From contig NZ_LAYQ01000015.1 of assembly GCF_000988205.1 (NCBI RefSeq), positions 1 through 39,231 on the forward strand: a stretch of 39,231 nt of DNA, given 5' to 3'. Shown piece after piece: positions 33,738 through 39,231 of the stretch. Numbering within the stretch: position 1 is the first letter of the stretch; every line of letters starts with the position of its first letter. The stretch comes from Corynebacterium minutissimum. GTDB taxonomy: Bacteria > Actinomycetota > Actinomycetes > Mycobacteriales > Mycobacteriaceae. The notes under the pieces were generated by a model, which saw only the letters and a program-made list of their open reading frames with translations, was not told where the DNA came from and ran no database searches. Made by a program: the position numbers and the translations under genes.

Positions 33738-34757
33738 CTAGCTTTCCTGATCGTGGGGGTTGGTGTAGTCCACCACGGAATATTCCTGCAGCTTAGCCAG
33801 CTTATGGATGGAGTCGACGTAGCGGATGGTGCCGGACTTGGAGCGCATGACCAGAGAGCGGGTGGTGGCGCCGTTCGGTCGGTAGGAGACACCACGGAGC
33901 ATATCGCCGTTGGTCACGCCGGTAGCGGCGAAGTAGCAGTTCTCGGAAGAAACCAGATCGTTGGTGGTGAGGACGCGGTCGAGGTCGTGGCCAGCCTTGC
34001 GGGCCTTCTCTGCTTCCTCCTCATCCTTGGGCCACAGCTTGCCCTGGATTTCACCGCCCATGCACTTCATCGCGCAGGCGGTGATGATGCCCTCCGGGGT
34101 GCCGCCAATGCCCATCATGAGGTCGATGGAGTTGCTGTCCTGGCAGGTGGCGATGGCGCCGGCAACGTCACCGTCCATGATGAGGCGGACCTTGGCGCCA
34201 GCTTCACGGATCTCGCGGATGAGGTCATCGTGGCGGGGGCGGTCGAGCACGACGACGGTCAGGTCAGCCGGCTTGATGCCCTTGGCCTTGGCCACGGACT
34301 TCACGTTCCATGCCACCGACTCATTGAGGTCGATGGCGCCGACTGCCTCGGGGCCGACAGCGATCTTCTTCATGTAGAAGACAGCGGACGGGTCGTACAT
34401 GGTGCCGCGCTCGGCAGCAGCAATGACGGAAATAGCGTTCGGGCGGCCCTCAGCCATGAGGCGGGTGCCGTCAACCGGGTCGACGGCGATGTCCATCTCG
34501 GCGCCCTGGCCGGTGCCGACCTTCTCGCCGTTGAAGAGCATCGGGGCCTCATCCTTCTCGCCCTCGCCGATGACGACGACGCCGTTCATCTCGACGGAAT
34601 TGATGAGCTTGCGCATAGCATCCACCGCGGCGCCGTCACCTTCATTCTTCTGTCCACGGCCAACCCAGCGACCCGAGGCGAGCGCTGCTGCCTCGGTGAC
34701 GCGCACCAGCTCCATGGCTAGGTTGCGGTCGGGGATATAAGACGTGTTATCAGACAT
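33738..34757 (-). CDS. glpX: Fructose-1,6-bisphosphatase, class II
   Basis: The 339-aa enzyme dephosphorylates fructose 1,6-bisphosphate in gluconeogenesis. The metal-binding and active-site motifs of the GlpX family are visible: [18 protein letters not shown] near 60, [20 protein letters not shown] near 88-107, and the C-terminal [15 protein letters not shown] and [17 protein letters not shown]. In corynebacteria this class is the sole or main FBPase (called fbp/glpX in C. glutamicum). AAAGGGA is 9 nt before the ATG. TAGAAT at 34826-34821 (minus) is a possible -10 box. Confidence 0.95.
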   Translation of the reverse strand: MSDNTSYIPDRNLAMELVRVTEAAALASGRWVGRGQKNEGDGAAVDAMRKLINSVEMNGVVVIGEGEKDEAPMLFNGEKVGTGQGAEMDIAVDPVDGTRLMAEGRPNAISVIAAAERGTMYDPSAVFYMKKIAVGPEAVGAIDLNESVAWNVKSVAKAKGIKPADLTVVVLDRPRHDDLIREIREAGAKVRLIMDGDVAGAIATCQDSNSIDLMMGIGGTPEGIITACAMKCMGGEIQGKLWPKDEEEAEKARKAGHDLDRVLTTNDLVSSENCYFAATGVTNGDMLRGVSYRPNGATTRSLVMRSKSGTIRYVDSIHKLAKLQEYSVVDYTNPHDQES

Positions 34758-34958
34758 GTGTGATTAGTCCCTTTCTTTTCAGGTGGCTCGGCCCGGGGTG
34801 GGGGACAACCCGGAATACAAATTCTATTCTTCCACTTTTCCTGCCCACTCAAGCCCGAATGCCTCCCCCAGAAGAGGGACGGGGGTGCACCACCTACCGA
34901 AAAGGCAGGTGAGAGGGCGCTGTCGCGTGTGTCGGAGGCGTCGTGCCATACTGGGCGA

Positions 34959-35548
34959 GTGGCATCTGAAGATAAACCAAAGATTTTTGAGGACGCGCGT
35001 GATATCACCCTGACGGTGGGCATCATCCTCATCATGATGTTCCTGGCCGTCGGGGCAACGGGACTGTGCTCGATAAACCCGGAAAAGTCCGGGCCTGTGC
35101 AGAATGTGGATGCTGCTACCTTCCTGGAGATGGAAGCGCGCGGTAGCGGGGCGGTCATTCGCGAACCTGTCATGCCGGAGGGCTGGCAGCCGACGGCGCG
35201 CGGCGCAAGCAAGTGGGCAGCGAGTCCGGTGCCGTGGTGAGCTGGCTGACCGCGAATGAAGGATACGTTGAGTCGGCACAGACCCAGCTAGCGCTTGAGG
35301 ATATCCCCACCGCTTACGATTCCAACTATCGAGCCAACTCCGAGCGGCGTGAGGTAGCGGGTCAGGACGTGGAAATCCTGAGCAGCGACGACAAAGATGT
35401 TCGCCCCCTGTGGATCACGGACTTGGGCGATGCCCGCCTCATCCTTACCGGCTCTGCCTCCGACGCGGATTATGAGGCGGCTCTGACCGCATTCGTCGAG
35501 GCCGAGCCGCTCCAGATCGCTGAGGACGGCAGCGTCGTCAGCGAGTAA
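34959..35548 (+). CDS. DUF4245 family membrane protein (frame broken once)
   Basis: The product is a 196-aa single-pass protein with an N-terminal transmembrane helix at about 17-39 (DITLTVGIILIMMFLAVGAT) and an extracytoplasmic domain of the DUF4245 type (VMPEGWQPT, then VVSWLTANEGYVESAQTQ). DUF4245 is an actinobacterial family of unknown function, often near glpX and xseA. The first frame ends in TGA near 35240, and the rest lies in another frame. Adding one G at 35195-35196 reads EGWQPTGARRKQVGSESGAV. GTG 34959 is preceded by CATACT at a leaderless distance. The 3' end lies four bases from the convergent gene. Confidence 0.8.
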
Positions 35549-35552
35549 CTAG

Positions 35553-35906
35553 TCAGCGAAACGTCACGCTCTGCAGCGCGCCGTCCCATTCCACCTCGAC
35601 CGCGTCGCCAGCAGCGCTGCGCAGGGTCTCGGGGTCGAGCCCGCTCAAGCGGGTCTTAGCAAGGTAGATATCCACCTTTTCGTGCTTGGACTTGCCGGGG
35701 AATAAAGAGACCTCGCTGAGTTTCCCTTCGGTGAAGCGCAAGACAATGGAGCCGGAAAAGTAGCTGATTTCTTCGCCGTTGTCGGTGTGCGGGGTGCCGA
35801 AGAATTCCTCGGCGAGCTGGCGCGGATCACCAAAGACCATGGCCCCTGCTCCGCCGGACTTGGAGACGAAGTCGACGCGATCTCCCGGGTAGCCGTAAAT
35901 CTTCAT
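35553..35906 (-). CDS. Unrecognised 117-aa protein coupled to xseB
   Basis: No family recognised. The protein (MKIYGYPGDRVDFVSKSGG at the start) has no signal peptide or transmembrane segment, no cysteine, and an alternating beta-type pattern, for example EEISYFSGSIVLRFTEGKLS. It starts at the base following the xseB stop codon (TAA-ATG), so it is translationally coupled to xseB. Its codon use looks like its neighbours. It may be specific to Corynebacterium. A link to exonuclease VII is possible only by position. Confidence 0.75.
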   Translation of the reverse strand: MKIYGYPGDRVDFVSKSGGAGAMVFGDPRQLAEEFFGTPHTDNGEEISYFSGSIVLRFTEGKLSEVSLFPGKSKHEKVDIYLAKTRLSGLDPETLRSAAGDAVEVEWDGALQSVTFR

Positions 35907-36194
35907 TTAAACCTCTCCTGATTCCGTTTGTGCTTCTGCGTTGTCCGGGCTGTCCGCATTCTTGCGGAGGGCTTCCTCTACGCGCTTGGAAGCGCCGTCG
36001 AGGTGTGCCTCGCAGGCCTTGGCTAATGCCTCGCCGCGCTCCCAATATTTCAGAGACTCGTCCAAGCCCATCTGCCCGAGCTCGAGGATCTTCACGGTTT
36101 CGATAAGTTCATCGCGGGCCTGCTCATAGCTCAGCTCCTCGACGGGTGGGAAAGCGTCTTGGCCGGGCTGGCCGGCGCCAAACGTGTCAGTCAT
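35907..36194 (-). CDS. xseB: Exodeoxyribonuclease VII small subunit
   Basis: The 95-aa helical small subunit complexes with XseA to degrade single-stranded DNA. The conserved [20 protein letters not shown] and [20 protein letters not shown] are typical. The N terminus has an additional Gly/Asp-rich 15 residues, and the C terminus an acidic tail. The open frame extends upstream to 36437, but ATG 36194 gives the family length and lies a few bases after CATTAT on the minus strand. It is 46 nt after the xseA stop, and the same transcript is likely, though an extra promoter is possible. Confidence 0.9.
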   Translation of the reverse strand: MTDTFGAGQPGQDAFPPVEELSYEQARDELIETVKILELGQMGLDESLKYWERGEALAKACEAHLDGASKRVEEALRKNADSPDNAEAQTESGEV

Positions 36195-36240
36195 GAGGGA
36201 TAATGCTTCTTTCTTACTGGTTCTGTATAAAGCGTTCTGT

Positions 36241-37482
36241 TTAATCCGCAGCCTGGGAGGCCATGGCGGCGGCGGTAATCGAGCCATCACCCACACGGAT
36301 GCGCAGTTGCGAACCCGGGGGCGATTGCGTGTAGCTCGTGACGACCTCCGGCCCGCTGCCATCGCGCGGAAAGACCTGCACAATGGCATAACCGCGCTCG
36401 AGAGTGGCCGAGGGGCCCAAGGCGGAGACGCGCGCACGCAACGAGGCTACCTGGTTGCTTTCGCGGTCCAGCTGATGAGTAATGACTCGCCGGATCGACG
36501 CAACGTGGCGTTCGAGTTCCTCGCGGCGCGCGGTGATCGGCACCATGGGGTCCGCGAGGACTGGGCGGGAGCGAATGCTCTCGAGCCCGCGGCGCTCCCG
36601 TTCCACCCAGCCGCGCAGCGCAGCCGCCATGCGGGAACGAGCTTCGGAAATCACTGCGTATTCCTCGGCCGCGGAGGGCACGACGCGCTTGGCCGCGTCG
36701 GTGGGGGTGGCGGCGCGGAGATCGGCGACGTCGTCAAGCACCGGGTGGTCCGGCTCGTGGCCGATGGCGGAGACAACCGGGGTGCGGGCGGCGGCCACAG
36801 CGCGCAGGAGGGCCTCCTCGGAGAAGGGGAGCAGGTCCTCCACCGACCCGCCGCCGCGGGCGATGATGATGACATCGACCTCTGGGTTGGCATCGAGGGT
36901 CTGCAGCGCGTCAATGACCTGGGTGACTGCCGTGGCTCCCTGCACCGCTGTGTTGATGACCTCGAACTGGACTGCCGGCCAGCGGTCTTGTGCCACCGAG
37001 AGGACATCGCGCTCAGCGTGGGAGCCACGGCCGGTGATGAGTCCGATTTTCTTTGGCAGGTAGGGAAGCGGCAGTTTGCGGGAAGGATCGCACAGGCCCT
37101 CCTGGCGTAGGCGCTGGCGCAGCATCTCTACTCGGGCGAGGAGATCGCCGATGCCGACGTGACGAATCTCAGTAACCCACAGGGAGAAGCTACCGCGCCC
37201 GGCGTAGAAGGCGGGCTTGCCGTAGACCACGACGCGGTCGCCGTCCTTGAGGGGCGAGGGAGCATTCCGGATGAGCGACGTGTTGCAGGTCAGCTGGACA
37301 GATTTTTCCTGTTCCACGTCACGCAGGGTGATGTAGGACAGTTTCCACGTCGGCTTCATGTTCAGCTGGGTGATCTGGCCCTCCACCCAGAGGAAGCCGA
37401 GGCGCTCGATCCAGCCTTTGACTTGGTCATTGACCTTGCCGACGGGCCACGGTGCCTCCGCGGAATTGGCCGGTTGGTTCAC
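36241..37482 (-). CDS. xseA: Exodeoxyribonuclease VII large subunit
   Basis: The 413-aa catalytic subunit has an N-terminal OB-fold ([40 protein letters not shown]), then the catalytic domain with [36 protein letters not shown] and [21 protein letters not shown] long coiled-coil region and a terminal beta element ([20 protein letters not shown]) follow. The complex degrades single-stranded DNA. The ORF is open to 37554; GTG 37482 fits the family start and has AAAGGA about 8 nt upstream. It is divergent from ispH. Confidence 0.93.
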   Translation of the reverse strand: MNQPANSAEAPWPVGKVNDQVKGWIERLGFLWVEGQITQLNMKPTWKLSYITLRDVEQEKSVQLTCNTSLIRNAPSPLKDGDRVVVYGKPAFYAGRGSFSLWVTEIRHVGIGDLLARVEMLRQRLRQEGLCDPSRKLPLPYLPKKIGLITGRGSHAERDVLSVAQDRWPAVQFEVINTAVQGATAVTQVIDALQTLDANPEVDVIIIARGGGSVEDLLPFSEEALLRAVAAARTPVVSAIGHEPDHPVLDDVADLRAATPTDAAKRVVPSAAEEYAVISEARSRMAAALRGWVERERRGLESIRSRPVLADPMVPITARREELERHVASIRRVITHQLDRESNQVASLRARVSALGPSATLERGYAIVQVFPRDGSGPEVVTSYTQSPPGSQLRIRVGDGSITAAAMASQAAD

Positions 37483-37634
37483 GCGCAGTCCTTTCTCTTG
37501 AGTGGTCTGTGCTTCGGGGCGTGTTCCGTCTAGTGTATGGGGCGCGCCGGACATCGGGTGTCACCGGTCACCTGCGGCGGGCGAGAATGGGCGAGAACTA
37601 CAGTATGTGGGCAACTTTAGATACTCTGGTTGGC

Positions 37635-38594
37635 ATGACTGAAACTGCAAAGAAGGTGCTCCTCGCGGCTCCCCGCGGCTACTGCGCCGGCGTGGACCGC
37701 GCTGTTGAGACAGTGGAAAAGGCGCTGGAAAAGTACGGCGCTCCCATCTACGTGCGCAAGCAAATCGTGCACAACCGCTTCGTCGTTGAATCCCTGGCCA
37801 AGCGTGGCGTCATCTTTGTGGAAGAGGCCTCCGAGGCCCCCGAAGGTGCTCACCTGGTATTTTCTGCGCACGGCATCGCGCCGAGCGTGCGCAAAGAGGC
37901 CGAAGAGCGCAAGCAGCTAACGCTAGACGCCACGTGCCCGCTGGTGACCAAGGTGCACAAGGAAGCCCAGCGTTTTGAGCGCGACGGCTACCAGATTCTG
38001 CTGATCGGCCACGAGGGCCACGAAGAGGTCGAAGGTACTGCCGGCGAGGCCCCAGACGTCACCCACCTGGTGGATGGTTTGGAGGGCGTTGACAAGCTGC
38101 CGGACTTCCTACACGAGGAAAAGCTCATCTGGCTGTCCCAGACCACGTTATCGGTGGATGAAACCATCCAGATCGTCAACAAGCTGCGCGAGCGCTTCCC
38201 GCACTTGGAAAACCCGCCGTCAGACGATATTTGCTACGCCACACAGAACCGCCAGGAGTCGGTCAAGGCCATCGCCCCGAAGTGCGATCTCATGATCGTT
38301 GTCGGCTCCCAGAACTCCTCCAACTCCAAGCGCCTGGTCGAGGTTGCCCTGGAGGCAGGTTCGAAGACTTCTTATCTAGTGGATTTCGCCTCAGAGATCG
38401 ATGAGGCCTGGCTTGAAGGCGTGAACACCGTTGGCGTCACGTGTGGTGCCTCCGTGCCTGAGCTGCTGGTGCGTGAAGTGCTCGAATACCTGGATGAGCG
38501 CGGCTACAGCGACGTTGAACAGGTGACCACCTCCACGGAGACCATCACGTTCTCGCTGCCGCGCGATCTGCGCCCGGCACGTACTGCGCGCTAG
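37635..38594 (+). CDS. ispH: 4-Hydroxy-3-methylbut-2-enyl diphosphate reductase
   Basis: The 319-aa IspH (LytB) makes IPP and DMAPP in the last MEP-pathway step, using a [4Fe-4S] cluster. The three cluster cysteines are in [29 protein letters not shown] and [13 protein letters not shown]. Substrate-binding [27 protein letters not shown] and [14 protein letters not shown] are present. Full length. The frame is open upstream to 37452, but ATG 37635 gives the family N terminus. GATACT ends 9 nt before it, so a leaderless start is plausible. It supplies precursors for the prenyl synthase in this window. The stop overlaps the convergent gene. Confidence 0.95.
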   Translation: MTETAKKVLLAAPRGYCAGVDRAVETVEKALEKYGAPIYVRKQIVHNRFVVESLAKRGVIFVEEASEAPEGAHLVFSAHGIAPSVRKEAEERKQLTLDATCPLVTKVHKEAQRFERDGYQILLIGHEGHEEVEGTAGEAPDVTHLVDGLEGVDKLPDFLHEEKLIWLSQTTLSVDETIQIVNKLRERFPHLENPPSDDICYATQNRQESVKAIAPKCDLMIVVGSQNSSNSKRLVEVALEAGSKTSYLVDFASEIDEAWLEGVNTVGVTCGASVPELLVREVLEYLDERGYSDVEQVTTSTETITFSLPRDLRPARTAR

Positions 38595-39231
38595 TCCTCG
38601 TCGTAGAGGTTTTCCTCGAGCGGCTGGGGGGACCGCTGGGGGCGCCGCGCATTCTCCGCTGCTTCAGCGGCGGCGCGGCGGAAATCCTCCTGCACGTCGG
38701 TCTCGGGGGACGCGTGGCGGAGCTGGGCGCGCTCTTCGGCCTGCAGGCGGCGGCGTTCCTCACGGTTGCGCTCCCGTACCCGCCCAGAGCTCGTGTTCTC
38801 CCGGGCAATGAGCTCTGCCACGGAGAGCCGCTCAGAGCGGTTGCGGCGGTCGGAGGCAGCGTCGGCACGGCGCTTCTTTTGTGCTTCCGCTTCTCGGCTC
38901 TTCGCGTGGTTGTTGCTGCTCCATATGCGCATGACCGCGAGCAGCGCACACGCCAAGACCGTGACGATGAGCACCGGGAAGTGCTGTATCAGTGGGAAGG
39001 CCGTGGTGAGAAGCGCGGTCTTGGAAAACGGAGAGGCGCCTTCTGGCAAGGCAGCCGTCGAGTTAATGAACCCGCCGCCTACGGTTCCTAGCGCGTAGAG
39101 CAGCGGCAGGGTAATCACCAACAAGTAGAGCCCGCGGATCTCCACCAACCAGGTGAGAGCGAGCGAGCCAAGTCCAAAGATCAGGCGAACGGCAGGGCAA
39201 CCTTGCCGAGCACACCTGAGACTGCCAAAGG
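38591..39231 (-). CDS. DUF6542-like membrane protein, C-terminal part (partial, probable frame break)
   Basis: Two or more hydrophobic segments lie in the visible part ([20 protein letters not shown], then [19 protein letters not shown]), followed by a highly charged Arg/Glu/Ala-rich cytoplasmic tail of about 115 residues with coiled-coil character. The frame from GTG 39148 to the stop is 185 aa. Upstream it is open to the window edge, but the better membrane sequence ([16 protein letters not shown]) is in another frame. Adding one plus-strand G at 39184-39185 joins it into [25 protein letters not shown]6542 protein after ispH is common in corynebacteria; the assignment is tentative. The start is off the window. 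Confidence 0.6.
   Translation of the reverse strand, partial: FGSLRCARQGCPAVRLIFGLGSLALTWLVEIRGLYLLVITLPLLYALGTVGGGFINSTAALPEGASPFSKTALLTTAFPLIQHFPVLIVTVLACALLAVMRIWSSNNHAKSREAEAQKKRRADAASDRRNRSERLSVAELIARENTSSGRVRERNREERRRLQAEERAQLRHASPETDVQEDFRRAAAEAAENARRPQRSPQPLEENLYDED

Noticed and set aside
33753..34721. 322-codon open frame antisense to glpX
   Set aside because: Shadow of a fully recognised gene; no motifs.

Overview
The window looks like the chromosome of a Corynebacterium (mycolic-acid actinobacterium). The reasons are the gene order mfd - lysI - mazG - lytic transglycosylase - eno - FtsB/DivIC - DUF501 - ppx2 - tRNA-Leu, followed by greA - DUF4307 - mca - Z-prenyl synthase - coaA - glyA - phoH2 and fumC - glpX - xseB/xseA - ispH. 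It also has mycothiol metabolism (mca), a LysI-type lysine permease, many leaderless genes (a TAnnnT -10 box 7-9 nt before the start codon), and small lipoproteins. The species cannot be fixed from the window.

Layout. 1-220: the edge of an IS3-family element. 373-444: tRNA-Gln. 588-5328: TetR regulator, mfd and a small membrane protein, an apparent operon. 5325-6812: lysI (-). 6894-12647: mazG, a secreted protein (-), LpqU-like lytic transglycosylase, enolase, FtsB-like divisome protein, DUF501 and exopolyphosphatase. 12753-12829: an unusual tRNA-Leu(UAA). 12830-18500: a less conserved stretch with a Cys-rich lipoprotein, a Bax-inhibitor-1 membrane protein, a gene-poor 0.85 kb, and a three-gene cluster (lipoprotein plus two type-VII-secretion-like helical/Gly-rich proteins). 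18230-22664: small lipoprotein, greA, DUF4307, mca, small membrane protein, prenyl synthase, coaA. 22861-29563: glyA, DUF5997, a LysR-effector-domain protein, an LGFP lipoprotein, phoH2, a GNAT acetyltransferase and a CAP-domain secreted protein. 29642-31833: a drug exporter with its TetR regulator and a striking triple operator. 32239-39231: fumC, glpX, DUF4245, xseB/xseA, ispH and a partial DUF6542-like membrane protein.

Most genes are housekeeping: transcription-coupled repair and elongation (mfd, greA), glycolysis, TCA cycle and gluconeogenesis (eno, fumC, glpX), one-carbon metabolism (glyA), CoA and isoprenoid synthesis (coaA, ispH, prenyl synthase), nucleotide and polyphosphate clean-up (mazG, ppx2), and cell-wall and division functions.

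Sequence quality matters here. mfd, the transglycosylase, eno (twice), glyA, DUF4245, probably the CAP gene and the right-edge gene each carry one-base frame breaks. All are explained by loss of a single plus-strand G from a G run directly before C. Two more apparent losses sit in one arm of a terminator. Because eno and glyA are expected to be essential, these look like assembly errors rather than decay. The best candidates for new biology are the orphan type-VII-like cluster (15568-18133), the triple 17-bp-period operator (31828-31876), the short-armed tRNA-Leu(UAA) and the structured phoH2 leader.
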